From the NCBI GenBank assembly GCA_947377285.1, contig CANCFT010000025.1:1-48952 (forward strand): DNA of 48,952 bases, in the 5' to 3' direction. The position numbers and the translations under genes were made by a program. The DNA is from Bacteriovoracaceae bacterium (GTDB lineage Bacteria > Bdellovibrionota > Bacteriovoracia > Bacteriovoracales > Bacteriovoracaceae). Shown here one piece after another: positions 32,144 through 41,626 of this stretch. The number at the start of each line of letters is the position of its first letter. The first letter of the stretch is position 1. The notes under the pieces were generated by a model that made no database searches, was not told where the DNA came from, and worked only from the letters and a program-made list of their open reading frames with translations.

Positions 32144-32653
32144 CTATTTAATGAGAAAATGTTTAATCCTATAAATTAAGGTTGGGCTAATTCCCGAAGT
32201 TATAAATTCAATAGAGCGTTTTTCGTCGATAAAGATAAGAGTTGGAGTTGCCAAAATATTTAACTTTTTTGCTATTTCTCCAGACTCATCAAAAATGATA
32301 GGAATTTTATATTTGCGTTCTTTGACAACACTGTTTACCAATACTGGTGATTCACCTATGTTTACTGCATAAATATTCTGATTTGAAATCTCGTTATTTG
32401 TTATTGCTTTCTGAATTCTATTGAGCTCAATACTACATGGCCCACACCAAGTTGCCCAAAAGATAAGCACGGTCCTTGAATTTTTTGGAGGAAATATTTT
32501 TCCTTGATAAGTTATTAGTGGAAAATTATTTCCTTCTAATTTAAATTCATTAACAAAGGCAGGACCCTTAATAACAACTACCAAGACAATCAATGCAACA
32601 AATAGCCAATCACCCCAATTGCGCTTTTTTATCCATATTATTATTTTTTCCAA
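32144..32653 (-). CDS. TlpA/ResA-like membrane-anchored thioredoxin
   Basis: A 169-residue protein with one N-terminal helix (residues 15-30) and a thioredoxin-like domain outside the membrane. The active site is C70-G-P-C73 (FWATWCGPCSIEL) and the cis-Pro loop is ILATPTLIFIDE; the central insertion typical of TlpA/ResA is present (GESPVLVNSVVKERKY). Such proteins reduce disulphides in the periplasm, for example in cytochrome c maturation. No cytochrome genes are near. It is a single gene. Confidence 0.88.
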   Translation of the reverse strand: MEKIIIWIKKRNWGDWLFVALIVLVVVIKGPAFVNEFKLEGNNFPLITYQGKIFPPKNSRTVLIFWATWCGPCSIELNRIQKAITNNEISNQNIYAVNIGESPVLVNSVVKERKYKIPIIFDESGEIAKKLNILATPTLIFIDEKRSIEFITSGISPTLIYRIKHFLIK

Positions 32654-32737
32654 AATGACCTCGATAGTTTTTTATATGTATAGTTTACATAAGAAACTAC
32701 GAGCTCCTAGTTGAATTATTAATATAATTCAATCAAT

Positions 32738-35317
32738 CTATTGACCCATCGGCCATGTTTCTGGAAATTCTTCTACGACAAAAGTAGAAGGGATTGGTTT
32801 AAGCGCATTTGTTTTATCTACAAATAAAAAAGCATCATACCGTTTTGCTAAATGAGTAGGAACATAATTACCACGTGATTCATGATCAGGATCGTACACA
32901 ACGCCAACGGCCCTGTGTCCAAGTTTGCGATACAGAGAGCTTTCTTTATCTAATGTATCAAAAGTCGTAAGGAATTGATTGGAATTCATATTTTGAGCCG
33001 CTTGATGAAAATAATTTTCATATGTTCCTTTGGGAGCTGGAGGAAGTTTCATTTTCGTTTCTACCCCTCCCCAAGTATGTCCAGCTGTTACTTCCCCTTC
33101 ATTAGTGCCGAATCCCAATAAAAAAACATTTTCAATTCCGTATTTTTCTCTAGCAAGTCCACCTAAATTTAAATAACCATTATCAACCATATCTGTAGCA
33201 TGATAATCTCCTATATGAGTATTATGTGCCCAAACAATCGCCTTAGCATCTGGTCCATGATTGGTTAAAAGATTATCTAGAGTATCCATCATATGGTTGT
33301 CTCTAATGTTCCAAGATTCGGCCCCCCCAGTAATCATAGCGCGATAATATTTTTCGGCATTTGATATGACCTTAGCATTTTGTTTGGTATCAAATAATGC
33401 CTCTTTTGTGAGACTTGTTTCATGCAGTCTCAATCGCAAAAGAGATCTCAAATTTGAAATGACTTCTTCTTGACAACCACTTGGCATTTTTATGAGAGAT
33501 TTAGCATAGGCAATTTCATCACATTGGTAGGATTCAAAACATTTGAAACCTTCAAGAATTGAATGGGCAATGACTGGATCAATATGATCTAAGTGCTTTT
33601 TTACTTCATCTATTGATTCAAATAATGAATAGACATCTAAACCATAAAATCCACCTTTTTGTGTGTTTTTCATCCAGTGAATTAGTGAAGGAATTTCATC
33701 ATTGGCCCACATCCAAGTCGGCCATCGATGAAAGTGAGATTTAACAATGGCACGAGGATCGTAAGGAGTAGTACTTTTAATATATTCATTTAGTTTGTAA
33801 CAATCTGGCCAATCTCCTTCGACCGCAATAAAACTATAGCCATAATTTTGAATTAATTTTTTGGAAATTTCTTTTCGTAGACTATAAAATTCTTTTGTTC
33901 CATGACTCGATTCTCCAAGCATGATAATTTTATTTTTGCTAATTTGTTTTATCCAAAAATCTAATTCGTCACAATGAGTAAACGGTATTGAATTCTCTTC
34001 AATCTCATCAACAATTCTTTCCTGAACTGCAAGGCCACGGGTTAAGTGAAGTGAAAGACTATTTGTAAACCAACTTAATGAATACTCAACCACTTGTTCA
34101 AGGGCGCCAGGCTCTTCAAACAAATGACCAGCATTAGAAACGAATAAAATTTGACTATTAGGTAAATGGTTTTTTGCTTTTTGATTGGCATCTAATATTG
34201 CAGTATCGTTACTTCCAACAATTAATAATGTTGGTGCATTAACTTTTGATAAATATTCTTGCGCCAAATCAGGTCGACCTCCACGGCTAACAACTGCAAA
34301 TATATCTGAGCGATTACTAGCGGCCTCTAAGGCTGCCGCGGCTCCCGTACTTGCTCCAAAGAAAGCAATCGGTTTATTTGGAAAGTTTTTATGAGTCCAA
34401 CTTGTTGCCATCAATAATCTTTTTGCCATCAGATTAATATCAAAAATATTTTTCCGATTTATGGCCTCGTTAGGAGTTAAAAGATCAAAAAGCAAAGTTG
34501 AAAATCCCGCTTCATTCAAAGCATTAGAAACGAAAAGATTGCGAGGACTTTTATGAGAGCTTCCACCACCATGAGCAAAAAGTATAATTCCTTTTGAATT
34601 CTCTGGTGTATTAAGTACTCCTTTGAGGCCAATACTTCCGTCTTCAATCCAAATTTCATTTTCTTCAGATATAATATTTTGAGGATGATTTTGTAATAAG
34701 CGGATGACTTCTTCTTCCCTTACTTGTGGGAAATCTTTATACCACATTCCAACGGCCCAAAAATCAGAAGGAGTTAAAAGTGTGACAAATTGATCTACTT
34801 TTGACGAAACTTCTTTTTCTGCTTCAATAGAAGAAACAGGAGTCGCGACTATAATTTTTTTTACATGTTGAGTTTTTAACCATTCAACTGCCGCTATCAT
34901 AGTGGCGCCAGTTGCTAGTCCATCATCCACGACAATAACATTTCTGCCTTTTAATGGAATGGCCGAAAAGTTTTTTCGATACATTTTGGCACGTTTTCTA
35001 TTTTCTGTGATTCTACTAACTATGATATTTTCAATTTCTATTGGATCAAATTTGTTTTGCTTAATAACTTTTTGATTGAGAATAGGTTTTTCATCTTCAG
35101 CGACAGCACCAATAGCATATTCTTCATGTCCTGGAGCACCAATTTTTTTAACTAAGATAACATCAATTTGTGTTTGAAGTTTGAGAGCGATTTCGTGAGC
35201 AATAGGAACACCACCTCTGGGTAGTGCTAGTATGACGGGATAGAGATCTTGGAATGGTAAAAGTTTTTCTGCTAATATTTTTCCGGCCACTTCTCTATTT
35301 TCAAATCGATTCGTCAT
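32738..35317 (-). CDS. Three-domain fusion: phosphoribosyltransferase, alpha/beta hydrolase, erythromycin-esterase-like
   Basis: An 859-residue protein. Residues 1-215 are a type I phosphoribosyltransferase with the PRPP loop VVDDGLATGATM (129-140) and LPRGGVPIAHEIA. Residues 225-425 are an alpha/beta (dienelactone) hydrolase: oxyanion HGGGSS, nucleophile Ser323 (GASTG), Asp371 and His398 (AGHLF). Residues 435-859 are an erythromycin-esterase-like domain: GESSHGTKEFY (Glu469, His472), VEGDWPDCYKLN (Glu500) and VWAHNTHIGD. The first and third domains occur fused in proteins such as mycobacterial Rv2030c of the dormancy regulon. The combined activity is not known. A catalytically damaged paralogue of domains 1-2 is at 41627. 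Confidence 0.87.
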   Translation of the reverse strand: MTNRFENREVAGKILAEKLLPFQDLYPVILALPRGGVPIAHEIALKLQTQIDVILVKKIGAPGHEEYAIGAVAEDEKPILNQKVIKQNKFDPIEIENIIVSRITENRKRAKMYRKNFSAIPLKGRNVIVVDDGLATGATMIAAVEWLKTQHVKKIIVATPVSSIEAEKEVSSKVDQFVTLLTPSDFWAVGMWYKDFPQVREEEVIRLLQNHPQNIISEENEIWIEDGSIGLKGVLNTPENSKGIILFAHGGGSSHKSPRNLFVSNALNEAGFSTLLFDLLTPNEAINRKNIFDINLMAKRLLMATSWTHKNFPNKPIAFFGASTGAAAALEAASNRSDIFAVVSRGGRPDLAQEYLSKVNAPTLLIVGSNDTAILDANQKAKNHLPNSQILFVSNAGHLFEEPGALEQVVEYSLSWFTNSLSLHLTRGLAVQERIVDEIEENSIPFTHCDELDFWIKQISKNKIIMLGESSHGTKEFYSLRKEISKKLIQNYGYSFIAVEGDWPDCYKLNEYIKSTTPYDPRAIVKSHFHRWPTWMWANDEIPSLIHWMKNTQKGGFYGLDVYSLFESIDEVKKHLDHIDPVIAHSILEGFKCFESYQCDEIAYAKSLIKMPSGCQEEVISNLRSLLRLRLHETSLTKEALFDTKQNAKVISNAEKYYRAMITGGAESWNIRDNHMMDTLDNLLTNHGPDAKAIVWAHNTHIGDYHATDMVDNGYLNLGGLAREKYGIENVFLLGFGTNEGEVTAGHTWGGVETKMKLPPAPKGTYENYFHQAAQNMNSNQFLTTFDTLDKESSLYRKLGHRAVGVVYDPDHESRGNYVPTHLAKRYDAFLFVDKTNALKPIPSTFVVEEFPETWPMGQ

Positions 35318-35419
35318 ATAATCTCCTAGATAAATCTAATAAGAAGATATTTGTATTAAACCATTTGTTAAGCAAGGAATTGGAGATAAATAATTGATAT
35401 ATAATTAGAATGAAATTGA

Positions 35420-36919
35420 TTAATTAAGGATATCTAATCTTCTGATAACACCTTCCATATCGGAGATAAAAAATGAATTATCTTTTATAGTTACAGATGC
35501 ATCAGTTTCATTCCATTTTTTATATGCTGAATTTGTTGGTTGCCAATGGGCAGCGATTTCACCGTTTTCAAAATGAAAACCATAGAATCCATTATCTACT
35601 GATGCGTACCAAAGTAGATTTCTTTTTGCATCAAAATTTACACTACTAAACGCGTAGGTTGTTTTTTTGTTTCCAGTTTGTTGACACCAGATTTTAGTTT
35701 GTGATTGTAAATTAATTGCACAAACCTCTCCATTAAAACTCGATACTACCGCTATTTCATTACCATTTTCTTTGTTTTTTATAATGAGTGGTTTACCAAT
35801 AAGAGGGGACTCAAATGGTATTGAAAAATCAGCTAATCCTGTTTTTTTATCTAGGCAATGAAGAAAACCAATATTTGATTTAAAATAGATTTCTCCTAAA
35901 GCATAACAAACATCTTTTTTTCCAATGATTGGATGCATCCAGTTGGAAAGTGGCAGCTCTTTTTTCCAAATAATTTTACCTGAAGAAAATTCATAGGTAA
36001 CAGCAAAAATTCGGTCTTGATTATTTCCTTTTTCTCTACCGGTTCCAGAGTAAACAATTCCATCTTCTATCGAAACAGTTGCATCTATATGCCCATCAAT
36101 AGCGTGCCATTTTTCTTTAAGTGTATCTGGAGAGATAGCATAAATACCATCTTTTCCGGCCGTTAAAAACATGAGTGTTTCATCTTTATAAGTTTTTATT
36201 ATTGGCTGAGTTTCTGTATGGCCTTTAGTTTGAAAGGCGCCTGAAAATTTCCCAGTTTTTAAATCAAATGAATAAATTCGAGCATGATGAGTGTCGTGAT
36301 TGCCCTCGCCAACAAAAAGACGTGATTGATAGATGACAGGTCTTGGAGTCACTTGAGTTCCAATATAAAAATTTCGTTTGACGGTACCTGTTTCTAAATT
36401 AAGTTCATGAACAAAATGGTCATCAGAACCTAAAAAAAGTGAATGTCCACTGATTGCACCGGATCTAAATGTACCTTTGGGAAATTTTTGTGTCCAAATT
36501 TCATTTAATTCACCTACCGTTGAAATTTTTTTTTCAACCCCCGAAAGATTAAAAGTTTGAATTCGTTCAGGAGAGTTCTCATAATTATCTATTGAAGTTT
36601 GGGCATTTTTTGTTGAGTTGTATTGAATCCAAAAAAGAGGTACAGGGAGTGTTTTAGTATAAAGATAGCCTTTGTAAGCTCCCATCATTGCAAAATTTAA
36701 AACAATTGCACTGAGGATAACTTTTTTCGTAAGAAGCACTTCTAAAAGTTGTTTGGGGCCTTCCATTTTTAATTGAATTCCAAACCAGCTTGCAATAACT
36801 GTGGCCAGAGAACTTAATAAAACAGTTAATCCTGTTAGAGGTATTAAAACTGTGGGAATTATGGCCATTGAATAATTTAGGCCAGTAACTCTAGTGCTAA
36901 GAATAGGTAATACGTCCAT
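35420..36919 (-). CDS. Membrane-anchored PQQ-like beta-propeller protein
   Basis: The frame is open further upstream, but a start at 36982 would lie 86 bases inside the PEP-utilising gene; 36919 (MDVLPILSTR) is preferred, and 36865 (MAIIPT) is possible. The product of about 500 residues has two or three N-terminal helices (MAIIPTVLIPLTGLTVLLSS; VILSAIVLNFAMMGA) and a periplasmic propeller: repeated L-x-x-G blades such as DDHFVHELNLETGTV, RIYSFDLKTGKFSG and GLADFSIP. It resembles PQQ/YncE-type propellers with no clear PQQ ligands. It may be a sensor or scaffold coupled to the kinase-like enzyme upstream. Confidence 0.75.
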   Translation of the reverse strand: MDVLPILSTRVTGLNYSMAIIPTVLIPLTGLTVLLSSLATVIASWFGIQLKMEGPKQLLEVLLTKKVILSAIVLNFAMMGAYKGYLYTKTLPVPLFWIQYNSTKNAQTSIDNYENSPERIQTFNLSGVEKKISTVGELNEIWTQKFPKGTFRSGAISGHSLFLGSDDHFVHELNLETGTVKRNFYIGTQVTPRPVIYQSRLFVGEGNHDTHHARIYSFDLKTGKFSGAFQTKGHTETQPIIKTYKDETLMFLTAGKDGIYAISPDTLKEKWHAIDGHIDATVSIEDGIVYSGTGREKGNNQDRIFAVTYEFSSGKIIWKKELPLSNWMHPIIGKKDVCYALGEIYFKSNIGFLHCLDKKTGLADFSIPFESPLIGKPLIIKNKENGNEIAVVSSFNGEVCAINLQSQTKIWCQQTGNKKTTYAFSSVNFDAKRNLLWYASVDNGFYGFHFENGEIAAHWQPTNSAYKKWNETDASVTIKDNSFFISDMEGVIRRLDILN

Positions 36920-39173
36920 TGTTTCCATCAACCCAAATTTTATCGCCATCTCTAAATCGCAAATGGCATTGTTTAATTTCACTTATTGCTGGAAGGTTCA
37001 TTTCACGGGCAACAATTGCACAATGTGAAAGGACTCCTCCTTTTTCAACTATGACTGCACTTGATTTTAAGAAGAGACCAGTCCAACCTGGGTCAGTTGA
37101 TTCTGCAACTAGAATGACATTGTCAGGCCAAGATTGTGTATCAACAGTTTCAGGATCAAGTACAACTCGTACTTCACCAAAAACAAATCCAGGGGAAAGT
37201 GGAGTGCCAGTTAGAATATTTGAATGAACTGGAATTTTTTCTTCAGTGATTGATTTTAATTCGTTCAAGCTAATGATAGGTGGAAGTGAAATTGATTTTA
37301 AGATTCTTGATCTCTCAATTCGTTTCATTGCCCGTTCGTGATCAAATTGATGTGTTGAAATTTCTAAGCAGTCATGTCCAAAAATACTTTCTTCTAAGTG
37401 CTCTAAACTTCCAATAGCACAAGCGATTGAACGGAGTTCAGCATAGGGTTTTAATAAAGCCATTTTCCAAGCTTCACGCAACTCGAGCATTTCTTTGAGT
37501 AGTATCCATTCTTTTTCTATAGCTATTTTTTTATATGTTTTAAGCGAGCGAATATCGACTAAAACATCAAAGGTCTTAATCGTCTTTTTTGATACCTCAT
37601 TCATTGTATAAAATATTTTATCTCCAAGTTCGCTCCAGCGAAGATGGCTGAGTTCTAGTTCGCCCGGACCTCTATGACCATAATTATTTAAAAATGATTG
37701 GCGTTTGGTCGGATCACTACAGGCCAGTTGATAGTCTTCATTCATTTTCATGGTGACAGTATGAATACCGTAGGCCATCCATAACTTTATTTTTTGCTCA
37801 ATTTCAAGATCGGGTATTACTCCTTTAAGCATGGCCCTTAAACTTTGAGATGTAGACTCTATTAAAATGATCAGAATTAATGGATAGACCAGAATCTCAT
37901 TTGAGAAAGCCTGACTTTTTACTTTAAATAGTGTTACTAATTCGGATGTATTTGAGTTTTCATAATGTTCATTGATTAAGTGATTTTGAAAAACGCTCAA
38001 TTCTTTTGCACAATCTAATAGATATGAATTTCTTTCAGTTGAAAGTTTCCATCCAACCTTTAGCATTTTCCACATCGTACTTGGAGTGTGGATAAAATTT
38101 GAAAATGTCATTTTGTGGTAATCGAATTTCAAGTGTGGGTGTGGCTTAGGAATCATTTTATAAGGTATTGAGCCAAAATAAAGTGGGGCCATGAGTGAAA
38201 TATTCACATAGGCTCGTCCAAATATTTTTTCTAATAAAGAATGAGTTTCATTTGTGAGTTCAACTTCAACTCCTAAGTACCCTAACTTTTTTAAAGCCTT
38301 TGAAAATGCTCCGCCTTTTGTAAAGGCTTCACGCCATAAGCTAAAAGTAAGTTCACTGGGGGGGCCACTCCATTCCGAAAATGTCTGTCCATCCCATATC
38401 GTATCTGATTCATGAGTAGTTATTAGACGTTTTATTTCTTCTTGAATTAATTTCTTTTTACTACTCTTGCCAGAGAGAGCTGTAATTGGGCGTGCCTGCA
38501 AGACATAAAAAGTATTATTTTTATCGATGGCCCATTCCATATCAATTTCATATTCAAAATAATCTCTAACTTTTTGTCCAATTGTGACAATTTCATTTAT
38601 ATTAAAAATGGGGTTTTGAATTTTTTGGTTTTCTTCAAAATGAAATGGCGTTTTTTTTCCTGAAACTAAATCTTCGCCATAACCTTTAATCGCTTCTAAG
38701 ACCCACTTTTTTTCATTTGATCGTGGATCAATACTAAAAAAAACTCCTGAATAGAGTGGATCCACCATTGTTTGCAGCACAACATTCATTTTAACATTGT
38801 GGGCTTCATTTTTTAAGAAGTGCTCACGGTAAAGGGTGCTTGATTTTTTATGAATAGATTCAAAACATTTTTCAACGCTTTTTTTAAGATTGCTTTCATC
38901 TGCAATATTTAAAAAAGTTGAGTTTTGACCGGCAAAACTTTGCTCTCCCGAGTCTTCCCCCTGCGCCGAACTTCTGACCGCTAATAGAGGAGAGCCAATG
39001 CTTTTCCACCAATTGAGTACTTGATCCCATTCAAGTTGAGATTCAGGAAGACCCGAAAGCACAGCTCCATTTGGGACTGGGAAATGAGCATTGCTCATAA
39101 CCCCTAAGGCATAAGCTTTTCCGCCTAAAAAATGATGATCTTTGGTAATATTTTCAAATTGATAAAAACTCAT
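36897..39173 (-). CDS. PEP-utilising enzyme / rifampin-phosphotransferase-like protein
   Basis: A 758-residue protein. The N-terminal 250 residues are a PPDK/PEP-synthase-type ATP-grasp domain (GGKAYALGVM, VRSSAQGEDSGEQSFAGQ, LYSGVFFSIDP, MEWAID, LQARPIT). A helical middle part of about 400 residues follows, then the swivelling phosphohistidine domain with His717 in KGGVLSHCAIVAREMNLPA. The C-terminal PEP/pyruvate barrel is missing, as in rifampin phosphotransferase (Rph), so it likely transfers phosphate from ATP to an unknown small molecule. Rph is about 860 residues, so this is a shorter relative. It is divergent from the CoA gene at 39279. Confidence 0.83.
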   Translation of the reverse strand: MSFYQFENITKDHHFLGGKAYALGVMSNAHFPVPNGAVLSGLPESQLEWDQVLNWWKSIGSPLLAVRSSAQGEDSGEQSFAGQNSTFLNIADESNLKKSVEKCFESIHKKSSTLYREHFLKNEAHNVKMNVVLQTMVDPLYSGVFFSIDPRSNEKKWVLEAIKGYGEDLVSGKKTPFHFEENQKIQNPIFNINEIVTIGQKVRDYFEYEIDMEWAIDKNNTFYVLQARPITALSGKSSKKKLIQEEIKRLITTHESDTIWDGQTFSEWSGPPSELTFSLWREAFTKGGAFSKALKKLGYLGVEVELTNETHSLLEKIFGRAYVNISLMAPLYFGSIPYKMIPKPHPHLKFDYHKMTFSNFIHTPSTMWKMLKVGWKLSTERNSYLLDCAKELSVFQNHLINEHYENSNTSELVTLFKVKSQAFSNEILVYPLILIILIESTSQSLRAMLKGVIPDLEIEQKIKLWMAYGIHTVTMKMNEDYQLACSDPTKRQSFLNNYGHRGPGELELSHLRWSELGDKIFYTMNEVSKKTIKTFDVLVDIRSLKTYKKIAIEKEWILLKEMLELREAWKMALLKPYAELRSIACAIGSLEHLEESIFGHDCLEISTHQFDHERAMKRIERSRILKSISLPPIISLNELKSITEEKIPVHSNILTGTPLSPGFVFGEVRVVLDPETVDTQSWPDNVILVAESTDPGWTGLFLKSSAVIVEKGGVLSHCAIVAREMNLPAISEIKQCHLRFRDGDKIWVDGNNGRITYS

Positions 39174-39278
39174 AAATAAAACGATAATCTTGTAAAAAGC
39201 AAAAGAACATGATTTATCTTATGTTTTTTTTAACGCTTCAATGTATTATCGCTAAAAAATAAAAGAAAGGATAATATT

Positions 39279-40547
39279 ATGTTAAAATACGTTACTTCTG
39301 ACGAAGCAGTTTTAGAAATTCAATCTGGCGATAAAGTTTTTGTTCATTCGGCAGCAGCAACTCCTGAAGAATTAGTCTTGGCCTTGACGAGACGATCGAA
39401 TTCACTGAAAGGAGTTGATATTTATCAGATGCATACAGAAGGAGACTGCTCGTATGCAAAACCAGAATATAAAGAGAGTTTTCGGGTTCATGCATTTTTT
39501 AATGGAAGTAATATTCGGAAGGCCAGTAATAATCATTTAGCGGCGACCTATATCCCCATTTTTTTAAGTGATATTCCTCATTTATTTTATAATCAAAAAA
39601 TTAAACTCGATGTTGCAATTGTTCAATTAACACCTCCTGACAAACATGGAATGTGCAGTTTAGGCCCTTCAGTTGATATTTCAATTTCAGCTATAAACAC
39701 AGCTAAAAAAATTATTGCTCAAATCAATCCATTATTACCGCGAACTTTTGGAGAACAAATTCATTATTCAAAAATTACTAAAGCTATTTATAAAGAAGCT
39801 CCACTTTATCAATCAAAAGAAGTTGTTAATTCTCTAGTTGAGTTGGCCATTGGAAAAAATATAGCTGAACTCATTGAAGATGGTTCTACTTTACAATTAG
39901 GTATCGGTTCTATCCCCAACGCAGTTCTCTCTCTCTTGGGAAATCATAAAGATCTTGGTATCCACACTGAGATGTTTTCTGATGGAATTATAGCGCTTCA
40001 TGAAAAAGGAGTTATTACTGGTTGCTTTAAGAAAAAGCACCCTCGTAAAATAGTCTCGAGTTTTGTCATCGGTACAAATAAGGTTTATGATTTTATTAAT
40101 GATAATTCAGAAGTACTTCTTCTTGATTGTTCTTATACTAATAACCCACATATTATCGCTCAAAATCCAAAAGTAGTTGCTATTAATAGTGCCATTGAAA
40201 TTGATTTAACTGGGCAAGTTTGTTCTGATTCTATTGGTTCTAGGATTTATTCAGGTGTCGGAGGACAGATGGACTTTATTCGTGGAGCTGCTATTTCTCA
40301 AGGGGGAAAGCCTATTATTGCAATTCCTTCAAAAACACGTAGTGGAGAAAGTAAAATAGTGCCATATTTAAAATCAGGTGCTGGGGTAGTAACGACCAGG
40401 GCCCATGTTCAATATGTTGTTACTGAACATGGCGTAGCTTATTTGCATGGTTTAACACTTGAAGAGCGGGCGGCGGCATTAATTGCCATCGCAGCTCCAG
40501 AACACCGTGAAGACTTGGAGCGTAAATTTCATGATTTATGGATTTAG
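39279..40547 (+). CDS. Acetyl-CoA hydrolase/4-hydroxybutyrate CoA-transferase family protein
   Basis: A 422-residue CoA-transferase family I protein with N-terminal and C-terminal CoA-transferase halves: IQSGDKVFVHSAAATPEEL, LQLGIGSIPNAVL, active Glu in LGIHTEMFSDG, SRIYSGVGGQMDFIRGA, and TTRAHVQYVVTEHGVAYLHG. The length and these motifs match the acetyl-CoA hydrolase/transferase branch that moves CoA between acetate and other short acids. With the PEP-utilising enzyme next door on the other strand it hints at a carbon- or energy-stress module. GAAAGGA serves the ATG. Confidence 0.9.
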   Translation: MLKYVTSDEAVLEIQSGDKVFVHSAAATPEELVLALTRRSNSLKGVDIYQMHTEGDCSYAKPEYKESFRVHAFFNGSNIRKASNNHLAATYIPIFLSDIPHLFYNQKIKLDVAIVQLTPPDKHGMCSLGPSVDISISAINTAKKIIAQINPLLPRTFGEQIHYSKITKAIYKEAPLYQSKEVVNSLVELAIGKNIAELIEDGSTLQLGIGSIPNAVLSLLGNHKDLGIHTEMFSDGIIALHEKGVITGCFKKKHPRKIVSSFVIGTNKVYDFINDNSEVLLLDCSYTNNPHIIAQNPKVVAINSAIEIDLTGQVCSDSIGSRIYSGVGGQMDFIRGAAISQGGKPIIAIPSKTRSGESKIVPYLKSGAGVVTTRAHVQYVVTEHGVAYLHGLTLEERAAALIAIAAPEHREDLERKFHDLWI

Positions 40548-40618
40548 AAAATATATTTAAATCATATAATAATTACACTCACGATAAAATCAGAATTAAT
40601 TCCTGATAATGTCCCCGC

Positions 40619-41557
40619 ATGAAAATAATTACTACTTTTTTTCTTAGTTTCTTAATTTCTAGGCTATTAGTCTCTACAATTGCATTTACAAGTGAAGTTG
40701 ATAGTTATCACTCAAGACTTGAAGGCATCAAAGATTCATCAGAAGCGATTAATCAATTCTCAAATAAACTTTTTAACCAAGTGTTAGAAAAAACAAATAA
40801 AAATAGCCAAAATTGTAATGAAGTTTCTCTCTTTCATTACTTAAGAAAAGAATTTCATAATGGCCTTCAGGGGCATTTTAATAAGTTTATTTCTACTTCC
40901 GATGAAGTTGAAAGAATAAAAATTAGTACAGCAGATTCAATCTATGGAAGTTTGACTCCAAAAGATTCTATTGTCCTAGGTTTTTATTCAAAATACATTA
41001 CAGACCCGTTGGCCTCTGCCATTAATATTAGAGGCCATTTTGTCGGTACAGATAAGTTTGAACATTTCACGGGAACAGGTTTTCGTTATTTTAGAAATTA
41101 TTATTATAAGCATCTATCTATAGATGAAGTTGTTAATATTGGAACGAAAGCTGAAAATGGAATCATGGGCGCTTATACAACTGGAGTTATTTCCTATGGA
41201 GATATGGCAGCTGAATTCAATGGTATGAGGTTTTGGAATAATGTCCTCGCAAAAAATCCTGATGTGCTCGGTGAAACTTTTGGTCCCTATGTTATTTGTA
41301 AAAATAACCAATGGGTCAAAAATAAGGAAATTGACTTTAGTCAATTTGTTGATGACTCATGGGATGAAGGAATAAATTGTTCAAAGTTTAGAACTGATAA
41401 AATATTTCAAAAAGTTATGTTTAGAATTAAGCGATTAGAGAATCTTACGAATAGTAACTTTACTTGCCCAATTAAACCTAATTCACTAAAATCCATTAGA
41501 ATTAAATATGGGATTTTTTCACAAAATCTATTGAATGCCCAATGGGGTATTCAATAG
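40619..41557 (+). CDS. Secreted protein of unknown function with conserved His/Asp motifs
   Basis: A 312-residue protein with an N-terminal signal (TTFFLSFLISRLLVSTIAF). The middle carries TDKFEHFTGTGFRYFRNYY and SYGDMAAEFNGMRFWNNVL, with a D-K-x-x-H-F motif as in membrane-associated YfiM-like proteins and a possible second His/Asp site. Cys are few (four in the second half). No family is firmly recognised. A strong terminator overlaps its 3' end (41525-41562). Confidence 0.68.
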   Translation: MKIITTFFLSFLISRLLVSTIAFTSEVDSYHSRLEGIKDSSEAINQFSNKLFNQVLEKTNKNSQNCNEVSLFHYLRKEFHNGLQGHFNKFISTSDEVERIKISTADSIYGSLTPKDSIVLGFYSKYITDPLASAINIRGHFVGTDKFEHFTGTGFRYFRNYYYKHLSIDEVVNIGTKAENGIMGAYTTGVISYGDMAAEFNGMRFWNNVLAKNPDVLGETFGPYVICKNNQWVKNKEIDFSQFVDDSWDEGINCSKFRTDKIFQKVMFRIKRLENLTNSNFTCPIKPNSLKSIRIKYGIFSQNLLNAQWGIQ

Positions 41558-41562
41558 ATTTT
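41525..41562 (+). terminator. Terminator overlapping the 3' end of the gene at 40619
   Basis: AATCTATTGAAT (41525-41536) pairs with ATTCAATAGATT (41549-41560), extended by CCC/GGG, and is followed by TT-AAA. The left arm and loop encode the last residues and the stop codon TAG lies in the right arm. Because of this overlap a translating ribosome would keep the hairpin open until release. Confidence 0.65.
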
Positions 41563-41626
41563 AAATAAAAGACTTTGGCCCTTTTATTGCTCACGTTAAT
41601 TGGTGGGAATATGAAATGGGGGCACT

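Noticed and set aside
36920..36982. Upstream start for the beta-propeller gene
   Set aside because: It would place 86 bases inside the PEP-utilising gene and add a soluble stretch before the membrane helices; a later ATG is more likely.
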